A stretch of DNA of 20,475 bases from Flavobacteriales bacterium. Lineage in GTDB: Bacteria > Bacteroidota > Bacteroidia > Flavobacteriales_D > Cryomorphaceae. This document shows, in pieces, positions 14,287-20,475 of the stretch (positions are counted from its first letter, which is position 1; each line of letters begins with the position of its first letter). The DNA is taken from NCBI GenBank assembly GCA_020200995.1, contig JAIVHQ010000219.1, forward strand, positions 1 to 20,475, written 5' to 3'. The position numbers and the translations under genes were made by a program. Below the pieces are notes generated by a model. The model worked only from the letters and a program-made list of their open reading frames with translations. It searched no databases and was not told the origin of the DNA.

Positions 14287-16449
14287 ATGGCTGAAAAAAA
14301 AGATAATAAACAGTTTAAAAACCTGAAAGGTAAATTTACTTCAGGTAACGGTAAAAAAGATGAAGGCGGTCCAAACAGGCCATTCAATTTTTACTGGATA
14401 TACGCCATAATCGGCGTCGTACTAATCTCTCTGAACCTCTTCAATTGGAATGGGTCCATGAGTGATATCAATCTCACCGAGTTTGAAAAAATGGTGACCG
14501 ATGAAGAAGTGAAACGCGTTGTGGTATACAACAAGCAAATGGCTGAAGTATACCTCAAAGAAGAAGCTCTTCGAGACGAAAAACACAGCCGACGTATCCG
14601 TACGCCTCTGGTAAGCGGTGCAGAAAACTCCGGTCCGCATTATAAGTTTGATGTCGGTCCGGCTGATAGTTTTCAGGAAAAGCTCGACAACTGGAGTAAG
14701 GAGTACAATTTATCCTACGATTACAAAACACGCAGCGAATGGGGTAAGGAACTTTTTACCTGGATCATCTTTATTGGTATCATGATCGCAGTGTGGATGT
14801 TTGTCATGCGCCGCATAGGCGGTGGGGGTGCAGCCGGTGGTCAGCTCTTCAATATTGGCAAATCTAAGGCACAGCTATTCGACAAAACCAAAGGGACCAA
14901 TGTTACTTTTAACGATGTTGCGGGCCTTGAGGGTGCCAAAGAAGAGGTACAAGAGATTGTCGACTTTCTAAAAAATCCGAAGAAATACACCACCCTGGGA
15001 GCTAAAATCCCAAAAGGAGCATTGCTTGTAGGCCCTCCCGGTACGGGAAAAACCCTGCTTGCGAAAGCCGTAGCAGGAGAAGCGCAGGTGCCGTTTTTCT
15101 CCTTGTCAGGTTCCGACTTTGTAGAAATGTTTGTCGGTGTAGGTGCCTCGAGGGTGCGCGACCTGTTCAAACAGGCCAAAGAAAAAGCGCCTGCCATTAT
15201 CTTTATTGATGAGATTGACGCAATCGGCCGCGCTCGCGGCAAGAGCGCCAGCATGGGTGCCAACGACGAAAGAGAAAACACCTTGAACCAACTGCTCACA
15301 GAAATGGACGGATTCGGCACTAACAGCGGTGTGATCATTCTCGCAGCGACCAACCGTGCCGATGTACTGGACCGCGCCCTGATGCGCGCCGGCCGTTTTG
15401 ACCGTCAGATTTACGTCGATATGCCCGATCTGAATGAGCGTAAAGAGATCTTTTCTGTCCACTTAACTCCCATTAAGGTCGACGACTCCATCGACATTGA
15501 CTTCCTCGCAAAACAAACACCAGGATTTAGCGGTGCCGATATTGCCAATATTTGTAATGAAGCAGCTCTCATCGCGGCAAGAAGACAAAAGAAAAATGTG
15601 GGTAAGCAAGACTTTCTAGATGCGGTAGACCGTGTGATAGGAGGATTGGAGAAGAAAAACAAGATCATTACCAAGAAGGAGAAAAATGTAATTGCTTATC
15701 ACGAAGCAGGTCACGCCACCGTTTCCTGGCTTTTGGAGCACGCTTCACCGTTGGTAAAGGTGACGATCGTTCCGCGCGGTCAATCACTCGGCGCAGCCTG
15801 GTATTTGCCGGAAGAGCGACAACTCAATACCACCAACCAAATTGAAGACGAAATGTGCGCAGCTCTCGGAGGACGAGCGGCAGAGGAGGTAATCTTTAAC
15901 GAAATATCTACCGGCGCACTCAGCGATTTGGAAAAAGTAACCAAGCAGGCGTACGCTATGGTGACCGTGTATGGACTCAACAAGGCGCTTGGCAACATCA
16001 GCTTTTATGACAGTTCGGGAAGTTCGGACTACAACTTCACGAAGCCCTACAGCGAAAAGACATCTGAATTGATCGATCATGAGGTCAAAAAAATCATTGA
16101 TCAGCAGTACGAACGCGCCAAGCAATTGCTTACCGTCAACAAAGATAAGCTTGATACCCTGGCGTCTCAGCTCTTAGAAAAAGAGGTGATTTTTAAAGAA
16201 AATCTTTTGGAGATTTTCGGCAAACGTCCCTATGACAAGGAAGAGCCTCTAATACCGCACGGTGAAGAAAAGAAGAGCAAAGGAACAAGGCCGGATGCCC
16301 GCCCGGATGAGGAAATCGAAAAGAAGAAGGATCAAAAGGTAGAATCTTCGAACGAAACTACCGAGGAAGCTGATGGCGACAGGTCAGAATCTGCTGATGT
16401 TAAATCGGTAAAAGAGACCAAGGAAGCCCCTTCGGAAGAAACTAAATAG
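14287..16449 (+). CDS. ftsH: ATP-dependent zinc metalloprotease FtsH
   Basis: A 720-residue membrane-bound AAA protease that extracts and degrades membrane and short-lived cytosolic proteins. Order of parts: charged N-terminus, transmembrane helix 1 (37-54), periplasmic domain with insertions (55-155), helix 2 (157-174), a glycine-rich linker (178-186), Walker A GPPGTGKT (249-256), Walker B IIFIDE (304-309), second region of homology TNRADVLDRALMRAGRFDR (355-373), zinc site HEAGH (472-476) and third zinc ligand D547 in LSDLEK. The tail from about 655 to 720 is low-complexity and charged (K, E, D, S, T), probably disordered; it is longer than in E. coli FtsH (644 in all). Repeat copy A begins right after the stop. 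Confidence 0.98.
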   Translation: MAEKKDNKQFKNLKGKFTSGNGKKDEGGPNRPFNFYWIYAIIGVVLISLNLFNWNGSMSDINLTEFEKMVTDEEVKRVVVYNKQMAEVYLKEEALRDEKHSRRIRTPLVSGAENSGPHYKFDVGPADSFQEKLDNWSKEYNLSYDYKTRSEWGKELFTWIIFIGIMIAVWMFVMRRIGGGGAAGGQLFNIGKSKAQLFDKTKGTNVTFNDVAGLEGAKEEVQEIVDFLKNPKKYTTLGAKIPKGALLVGPPGTGKTLLAKAVAGEAQVPFFSLSGSDFVEMFVGVGASRVRDLFKQAKEKAPAIIFIDEIDAIGRARGKSASMGANDERENTLNQLLTEMDGFGTNSGVIILAATNRADVLDRALMRAGRFDRQIYVDMPDLNERKEIFSVHLTPIKVDDSIDIDFLAKQTPGFSGADIANICNEAALIAARRQKKNVGKQDFLDAVDRVIGGLEKKNKIITKKEKNVIAYHEAGHATVSWLLEHASPLVKVTIVPRGQSLGAAWYLPEERQLNTTNQIEDEMCAALGGRAAEEVIFNEISTGALSDLEKVTKQAYAMVTVYGLNKALGNISFYDSSGSSDYNFTKPYSEKTSELIDHEVKKIIDQQYERAKQLLTVNKDKLDTLASQLLEKEVIFKENLLEIFGKRPYDKEEPLIPHGEEKKSKGTRPDARPDEEIEKKKDQKVESSNETTEEADGDRSESADVKSVKETKEAPSEETK

Positions 16450-16450
16450 A

Positions 16451-16600
16451 GTCTATCAGTAGAGTCAAGTGGCTGGATCATGAAGTTCGATAGCGACGCG
16501 CACGTAGTTCAAAAAATCAGGGAGTCCCGCCGCGGCGGGATGACTCACATCAAGAACAAGTGCAAGGCAGATAGCGGATTTTATGGACAGACACTAAATA
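16451..16600 (-). repeat. Dispersed repeat, long copy A with palindrome
   Basis: This covers nearly the whole ftsH-DUF2007 gap. Read on the minus strand its first 40 bases (16600-16561) match copy B (3913-3952) at 32 of 40, and its far end (16482-16451, with CCAGCCACTT and GATAGAC) resembles the far end of copy B. The middle, missing in copy B, holds a GC-rich palindrome (16522-16546). It has no coding potential that I can see and looks like a non-autonomous mobile or REP-like element. Confidence 0.7.
16522..16546. repeat. Perfect GC-rich palindrome in repeat copy A
   Basis: CCCGCCGCGGCGGG (16526-16539) is its own reverse complement, and it is flanked by GAGT(C) on the left and GACTC on the right, which pair as well. 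Together they can form a long hairpin or cruciform. No T-tract follows on either strand, so it is not a standard terminator. Confidence 0.8.
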
Positions 16601-16618
16601 GTACCTTTTGCCCTCGTC

Positions 16619-16831
16619 ATGGACAGCAATGATAACTGGGTTTGCGTATACAGCTCCGTAGTACTTCACAATGTGGAATTGCTCAAGCACATTTTAAAAG
16701 AAAAAGGCCTTAGTGCTGTGGTGATGAATCAGCAGGACTCCTTCTATCCGACCATCGGCGAGATACGCTTGCTGGTAAGACGTGAAGACGTAATCAGGGC
16801 CAATAAAATCATTGAAGACTCGGAGATTTGA
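16619..16831 (+). CDS. DUF2007 small protein
   Basis: A 70-residue protein of the DUF2007 family (annotated as putative signal-transducing protein), often found before cdsA in Bacteroidota. The sequence shows the beta-alpha-beta pattern VCVYSSVVLHNVELLKHILKEKGLSAVVMNQ followed by YPTIGEIRLLVRREDVIRANKIIED, typical of the family. Function is unknown; the fold is related to PII-like domains. The start ATG (16619) lies 18 bp after the end of repeat copy A. TACCTTTTG (16602-16610) just before the start is close to a -7 box but with one extra base. Its TGA overlaps the TTG start of cdsA. Confidence 0.85.
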   Translation: MDSNDNWVCVYSSVVLHNVELLKHILKEKGLSAVVMNQQDSFYPTIGEIRLLVRREDVIRANKIIEDSEI

Positions 16832-17658
16832 AAGAACTGCTGCTGCGTGCATCTACCGGGTTGGTGTTTTTGGTGGTCGTGATCGGCTGTATTATCTGGA
16901 ACCCCTACTCGCTGGCATCTCTTTTTTATGTAGTAGGTTTGCTCGGTATGCTGGAATATTACAGCATTGTAAAAATCGGCGGTGTGCATCCTCAATCCAT
17001 GCTAGGTGTGGTAACAGCTTCAGTATTATACTTGTGCATCGAGTTGGTCAAGCTCAAAGTCTTTCCCACCTACATCGTATCGCTGAGTATTCCTTTTTTC
17101 ATCGCTATTTTTATTTGGGAATTGTACCGAAAGCGGCCCGATCCTTTTACGAATATCGGGCATACAGTCATAGGCATCGTCTACGTAATGGCTCCATTTG
17201 CTTTGCTGAATGTATTCACTTTCGAAGAAATTGTGGTGGAATACAAGCCTGAAGTGGTATTGGGATTTTTCATCCTGCTTTGGCTGAATGACACCGGAGC
17301 TTACATTGTGGGAAGCCTGTTCGGAAAGCACAAACTTTTTGAAAGGATCTCTCCTAAAAAGACCATCGAAGGTGTTGCCGGCGGTGGTGCATTGGCCATC
17401 ATCGGAGCAGTGGTAATAGCAACATATACAGAAGACTTAGCGATCGGACATTGGATCGTCCTCGGGATTATTATCGTGGTCTCGGCTACCCTGGGCGACC
17501 TGGTAGAGTCGCTGCTGAAGCGCACAGCCCGCGTGAAGGATTCAAGCAACCTCCTGCCCGGCCACGGCGGTATTCTCGATCGTTTTGACGGGGTGCTCCT
17601 TGCCAGCCCGATGGTGTTTACCTACCTGATGGTTTTCGTACATTCGGGCCCAAATTAA
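16828..17658 (+). CDS. cdsA: Phosphatidate cytidylyltransferase
   Basis: A 276-residue integral membrane enzyme making CDP-diacylglycerol from CTP and phosphatidate, the branch point of phospholipid synthesis. It has about seven or eight hydrophobic helices and the family signature KDSSNLLPGHGGILDRFDG (237-255), with LLWLNDTGAYIVGSLFGKHK and ISPKKTIEG upstream. The start is a TTG at 16828 (TTGA overlaps the DUF2007 stop); the resulting N-terminus (M/L)KELLLRASTG matches usual CdsA starts, while the next ATG would be well inside the first helix region. The 4-base overlap implies coupled translation. psd follows after 15 bp, completing a phospholipid pair. Confidence 0.96.
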   Translation: MKELLLRASTGLVFLVVVIGCIIWNPYSLASLFYVVGLLGMLEYYSIVKIGGVHPQSMLGVVTASVLYLCIELVKLKVFPTYIVSLSIPFFIAIFIWELYRKRPDPFTNIGHTVIGIVYVMAPFALLNVFTFEEIVVEYKPEVVLGFFILLWLNDTGAYIVGSLFGKHKLFERISPKKTIEGVAGGGALAIIGAVVIATYTEDLAIGHWIVLGIIIVVSATLGDLVESLLKRTARVKDSSNLLPGHGGILDRFDGVLLASPMVFTYLMVFVHSGPN

Positions 17659-17673
17659 TAGTAAACTGCACAC

Positions 17674-18333
17674 ATGAAATTTCACCGCGAAGGCCGCAGC
17701 ATCATCAGCGGCACCATAATCGGCCTGGTGCTGATCAATATGCTAATCTTCTTTTATTTCCAATCGATCGGATTGATGATTTCGGCCTTGCCCACCCTGG
17801 TTGTACTCGTATTGGTTCTCCAGTTTTTCAGGGTGCCTTCGCGCCTCACTGTGGAGGTGGACGGAGCCGTGCTCTGCCCCGCCGATGGAAAAGTAGTGGT
17901 GATTGAAGAAGTGGAAGAGACGGAGTATTTCGAAGACAAGCGCATTCAGGTTTCCATCTTCATGTCACCGCTCAACGTGCACATCAACTGGTATCCCATC
18001 AGCGGAATCGTAAAGTATTTTAAGTACCACCCCGGTAAATATCTCGTGGCATGGCATCCAAAATCGAGTGCTGAGAACGAGCGCACTACGGTGGTGGTGA
18101 AGCACGGCAGTGGCACTGAAGTGCTGTTTCGACAAATTGCCGGTGCCGTGGCCCGCCGAATCATGTGCTATGCGAAGGAGGAAGTCGAAGCTATGCAAGG
18201 CTCAGAGTTTGGATTTATAAAATTCGGATCGAGGGTAGATGTGTTTTTACCCCTGGGTAGTGATGTGAAAGTGGCAATCAACGAAATGGTTACCGGATCA
18301 CAAACAGTGCTGGCCACCTTCCCGAAAGGCTAA
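17674..18333 (+). CDS. psd: Phosphatidylserine decarboxylase, short form
   Basis: A 219-residue proenzyme that removes CO2 from phosphatidylserine to form phosphatidylethanolamine. The short form has two hydrophobic helices near the N-terminus (about 11-30 and 33-50), the stretch LCPADGKVVVIEE (67-79), FMSPLNVHINWYPISG (with the conserved HxN) and a GSR motif at 185-187 in FIKFGSRVDVFLP, where self-cleavage between Gly and Ser makes the pyruvoyl group. The remaining 32 residues form the small alpha chain. It is the last plus-strand gene of the run; the convergent HAD gene ends 7 bp away and no terminator lies between. Confidence 0.95.
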   Translation: MKFHREGRSIISGTIIGLVLINMLIFFYFQSIGLMISALPTLVVLVLVLQFFRVPSRLTVEVDGAVLCPADGKVVVIEEVEETEYFEDKRIQVSIFMSPLNVHINWYPISGIVKYFKYHPGKYLVAWHPKSSAENERTTVVVKHGSGTEVLFRQIAGAVARRIMCYAKEEVEAMQGSEFGFIKFGSRVDVFLPLGSDVKVAINEMVTGSQTVLATFPKG

Positions 18334-18340
18334 TCTTAGG

Positions 18341-19036
18341 CTAAAGAATCAGTTTCAGTTCGCTGAGGTTTTCTATTTCGAAGGTCACATCTTCATTGTG
18401 CACTTTTCGCGCAGGGTTGAAATACACCTGATCCATTCCCACTCCACGGGCACCGCTGATGTCTGTGTCCAAATCGTCGCCGATCATGACGGAGGTGGCT
18501 GCAGCACTGCCCGTTTTGGCGAAAGCCAGCTTGAACACCATAGGGTCGGGCTTGCGCGCCGAAGCCATTTCGCTGGTGATGACCTCCTGAAAAAAACCGG
18601 CAATGCCCGATTGCCTGAGCTTGATGCCCTGCACTTCGTCGAAGCCGTTGGTGATGATGTGCAATTTGTAGCGCCCCGCAAGGTGATCCAACACTTCCAA
18701 TGTGTGCGGCATGAGGGCAGTTTTCATGGGGCTTAATTCCAAGTATCGATTGCCGAGGCTCACACCGAGCTCGTTGTTGCGGCAGCCAAAGTGCTCGAGT
18801 GTTTTTGAAAATCGCAGTGAGCGCAAGAGGGCCTTGTGAATATTCCCAAGCCGATACGCCTTCCAGAGTTGCTCATTGATTCCCGTATACACGTTAATAA
18901 ATGATACTGCATCGATCACTCCCTCCCTCTCGAGTTGAAAATCGGTGTATATTTCAGAGAGAGCCTCCTTAGAATTGGTATCAAAATCCCACAGGGTGCG
19001 GTCGAGGTCAAAAAAAATATGGCGATATCGGCTCAA
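18341..19036 (-). CDS. yjjG: HAD hydrolase, YjjG-like pyrimidine nucleotidase
   Basis: A 231-residue haloacid dehalogenase family phosphatase. Motif I is FFDLDRTLWDFD (8-19) with nucleophile D10 and acid/base D12, motif II is the Thr of HIITNGFDEVQ, motif III the Lys of ARKPDP, and motif IV MIGDDLDTDISGA. The DLDRTLWDFD opening and ITNGFDEVQGIKL are characteristic of the YjjG/YfnB subgroup, which removes phosphate from pyrimidine nucleoside monophosphates including non-canonical ones. The start shares ATGA with the stop of the upstream membrane-protein gene. The same minus-strand run carries upp, which fits a role in pyrimidine turnover. Confidence 0.9.
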   Translation of the reverse strand: MSRYRHIFFDLDRTLWDFDTNSKEALSEIYTDFQLEREGVIDAVSFINVYTGINEQLWKAYRLGNIHKALLRSLRFSKTLEHFGCRNNELGVSLGNRYLELSPMKTALMPHTLEVLDHLAGRYKLHIITNGFDEVQGIKLRQSGIAGFFQEVITSEMASARKPDPMVFKLAFAKTGSAAATSVMIGDDLDTDISGARGVGMDQVYFNPARKVHNEDVTFEIENLSELKLIL

Positions 19037-19515
19037 AAGTCAAGGAGGGTTTGTTTGACAGAAACGGAAAAATAAGTGAGGACAAAGCACCACAAAACCA
19101 CCGACAATAGCAAAAGCGGAAGCATAAACTTGTTGTCTTTGTAAAAACGTGCCAGAACAACTGCTCCGATCGGAATGCTGATGGCAACGGGAGTGAGCAA
19201 CAAAAGGCCCGCCATCCCGAAACGCTGCCTGACCCTCACAACAAATTTTTTTCGGTCCGAAATCACTATCTTCTTGGGCGCCCGCTTCTTTTTAGGGAGA
19301 ATTTTTACCTGACGGAGCATGTCGCCAATTTTTTCAGTGAGGCGAAATCCGGTATAATAGAAAAACAACACCCCACTGCACCCGCCGCATGAAGTGATCA
19401 TCACCGTTTTTTCCAAAGAAAATCCCGAAGCAATCGCTGCACCGGGAGCAAAGAGTAACTTGACCGCACTGAGCAGAAAAATGCTGACAACCTTGGCAAT
19501 CTCTGCCTGATCCAT
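19033..19515 (-). CDS. Small membrane protein of unknown function
   Basis: A 160-residue protein with an N-terminal hydrophobic segment (about 9-30), a second hydrophobic segment rich in Gly and Cys (38-55: VMITSCGGCSGVLFFYY), a basic cytosolic loop (70-95: PKKKRAPKKIVISDRKK), and two C-terminal segments (about 99-121 and 130-150). The motif RFGMAGLLLLTPVAISIPIGAVVLARFY resembles small membrane proteins common in Bacteroidota and distantly SNARE-associated/small multidrug export proteins, but I cannot assign a function. It lies 6 bp after upp and overlaps the HAD gene by 4 bp, so it is part of one operon. Confidence 0.78.
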   Translation of the reverse strand: MDQAEIAKVVSIFLLSAVKLLFAPGAAIASGFSLEKTVMITSCGGCSGVLFFYYTGFRLTEKIGDMLRQVKILPKKKRAPKKIVISDRKKFVVRVRQRFGMAGLLLLTPVAISIPIGAVVLARFYKDNKFMLPLLLLSVVLWCFVLTYFSVSVKQTLLDF

Positions 19516-19521
19516 GACCTG

Positions 19522-20169
19522 CTACTTTTCTCCGTAGGCCAGATCGCCGGCGTCGCCCAGTCCGGGAACGATGTACGCCTGCGCCGTCAGCTCATCATCG
19601 ATGGCGCCGACCCACAAGGTGGTGTTCTCGGGCAGTTTCTTTCGGAGGTACGCTATTCCCTCGTGGCTCGCTATCAGCGATACCACGTGTATGTGTGCGG
19701 GCATTCCCTTTTCCAGCAGGGCCTCAAAGACCCTCACCATCGAAGCGCCCGTGGCCAGCATGGGATCCGATAGCACCAGGACCCGCCCCTTCAGCGGGGG
19801 GCTGCTGAGGTACTCTACATGGATGGTAAATTCATCCTGCCCCTTTTTGTGCTTGCGGTATGCCGATACAAAAGCGTTGTCGGAGTGGTCGAAATAATTG
19901 AGCAAACCCTGATGAAACGGCAGGCCCGCCCGCATAATGGTGGCCAGCACCGGAAAATCTTTCGGCACCTGCATTTGGGCCGCTCCCAGAGTGGTTGTCA
20001 CTTCCTCTGTTTCAAAATCCAGTGTCTTACTCAGCTCGTAGGCAAATATTTCACCGAGGCGCTCCATGTTTCGCCTGAACCGTGCGCGGTCCTTCTGTAT
20101 GGACTCCGACCTGATTTCACTTAGAAATTGATTGAAAATAGAATTGGTTTTGCCTAACTCGTGGATCAT
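19522..20169 (-). CDS. upp: Uracil phosphoribosyltransferase
   Basis: A 215-residue cytosolic salvage enzyme making UMP from uracil and PRPP. The PRPP-binding loop is VLVLSDPMLATGAS (130-143), the uracil-binding C-terminal segment YIVPGLGDAGDLAYG (199-213), and IMRAGLPFHQGLL (78-90) gives the conserved RAGLP. Length is close to the E. coli enzyme (208). It is followed by the small membrane protein gene (6-bp gap) and the HAD nucleotidase. Forty-one bp separate it from the deacetylase gene upstream, with no recognisable promoter box, so read-through is possible. Confidence 0.96.
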   Translation of the reverse strand: MIHELGKTNSIFNQFLSEIRSESIQKDRARFRRNMERLGEIFAYELSKTLDFETEEVTTTLGAAQMQVPKDFPVLATIMRAGLPFHQGLLNYFDHSDNAFVSAYRKHKKGQDEFTIHVEYLSSPPLKGRVLVLSDPMLATGASMVRVFEALLEKGMPAHIHVVSLIASHEGIAYLRKKLPENTTLWVGAIDDELTAQAYIVPGLGDAGDLAYGEK

Positions 20170-20210
20170 GTTGCTTCAGTAATATTTGGTGCTGTGCTAA
20201 TGTACGTGAT

Positions 20211-20475
20211 TTATACCTTTTGCCGAACGTATTGCGCAAGGTCAGTGTAAACTTTTCGCCAATGCTCCCATTCATCGGTTTCGGAAAGACTGTGGTTGTG
20301 CCACACAGTCACGAAATCACCGCCTGTTTCCCCTACAGTGTCGTACAAAACCTTAAGCTTTTCCACGGCATCGTCGGGAGTAAGATGCATGTAGTGATTC
20401 AGGGCGCTATCCATGGCGTGGAGCGGCACCACCTCAACCGGGAGTATAGCATTGTGTTGCAAATCAAAAAAAGTG
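20211..20475 (-). CDS. Polysaccharide deacetylase family protein, C-terminal end only
   Basis: The minus-strand frame is open to the right edge of the window and ends at 20211, so only about the last 87 residues are present. They read FFDLQHNAILPVEVVPLHAMD, then YMHLTPDDAVEKL, FVTVWHNHSLSETDEWEHW and a final helix, which matches the end of Bacteroidota polysaccharide deacetylase family proteins (the ones with a DUF7033-type N-terminus), where WHNxSLS is near the end of the deacetylase barrel. The catalytic motifs lie outside the window. A TTG at 20462 is not a credible start, as homology continues through it. Confidence 0.7.
   Translation of the reverse strand, partial: TFFDLQHNAILPVEVVPLHAMDSALNHYMHLTPDDAVEKLKVLYDTVGETGGDFVTVWHNHSLSETDEWEHWRKVYTDLAQYVRQKV

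Noticed and set aside
14841..15353. Minus-strand open frame inside ftsH
   Set aside because: Lies opposite the AAA domain with fully conserved motifs; no independent signal.
16522..16546. Palindrome after ftsH as a rho-independent terminator
   Set aside because: Strong stem but no T-run on either side, and the sequence belongs to a repeat element.
1..20475. CRISPR array, tRNA, rRNA, transposase, toxin-antitoxin or defence cluster
   Set aside because: No regularly spaced repeats, cloverleaf-like sequence or such protein motifs were seen by reading; a tRNA or RNA-family search was not possible here.

Overview
The window looks like ordinary core chromosome of a member of the Bacteroidota, probably Flavobacteriales (a Cryomorphaceae- or Crocinitomicaceae-like lineage is my guess). 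The reasons are protein families largely confined to that phylum (DUF3078 outer-membrane protein, DUF3822 protein before rsmD, a Bacteroidota-type polysaccharide deacetylase C-terminus), the gene run rsfS-ftsH-DUF2007-cdsA-psd, several copies of the phylum's -7 promoter box TAnnTTTG, and the general lack of Shine-Dalgarno sequences. Coding density is high and many neighbouring genes touch or overlap.

Layout. 1-1382 (+): the 3' part of a thioredoxin-like protein gene and a DUF962/Mpo1-like membrane protein. 1633-3450 (+): an MscS-type mechanosensitive channel and a DUF3078 outer-membrane protein, closed by a strong terminator. 3568-4400 (+): a small secreted protein and a small lipoprotein, separated by one copy of a dispersed repeat. 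4564-6015 (-): a RecD2-like superfamily 1 helicase. 6120-11423 (+): a three-helix membrane protein, a broken DUF3822 gene, rsmD, then the packed set kdsD (SIS domain only), kdsA, coaD and a secreted protein with a cysteine-less thioredoxin fold. 11417-12031 (-): a NUDIX hydrolase, starting 7 bp from the divergent pyrE. 12039-13083 (+): pyrE and an SRPBCC protein. 13080-13817 (-): birA. 13893-18333 (+): rsfS, ftsH, DUF2007 protein, cdsA and psd, with a second repeat copy between ftsH and the DUF2007 gene. 18341-20475 (-): a YjjG-like HAD nucleotidase, a small membrane protein, upp, and the 3' end of a polysaccharide deacetylase gene.

Function. The genes are mostly housekeeping: envelope construction (Kdo for lipopolysaccharide by kdsD and kdsA; phospholipid synthesis by cdsA and psd), coenzyme A (coaD), pyrimidine nucleotides (pyrE, upp, yjjG-like), biotin attachment (birA), ribosome modification and silencing (rsmD, rsfS) and membrane protein quality control (ftsH).

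I see no CRISPR array, tRNA, rRNA, transposase, phage gene or recognisable defence cluster. The most interesting points are a two-copy dispersed repeat in opposite orientation (one copy carrying a 14-bp perfect palindrome), the frameshifted and internally shortened DUF3822 gene with a terminator inside its first codons, the very tight pyrE/NUDIX divergent start with a promoter box that predicts a leaderless pyrE mRNA, a CBS-less KdsD paired with a metal-dependent KdsA, and a secreted thioredoxin-fold protein that has lost its CxxC.
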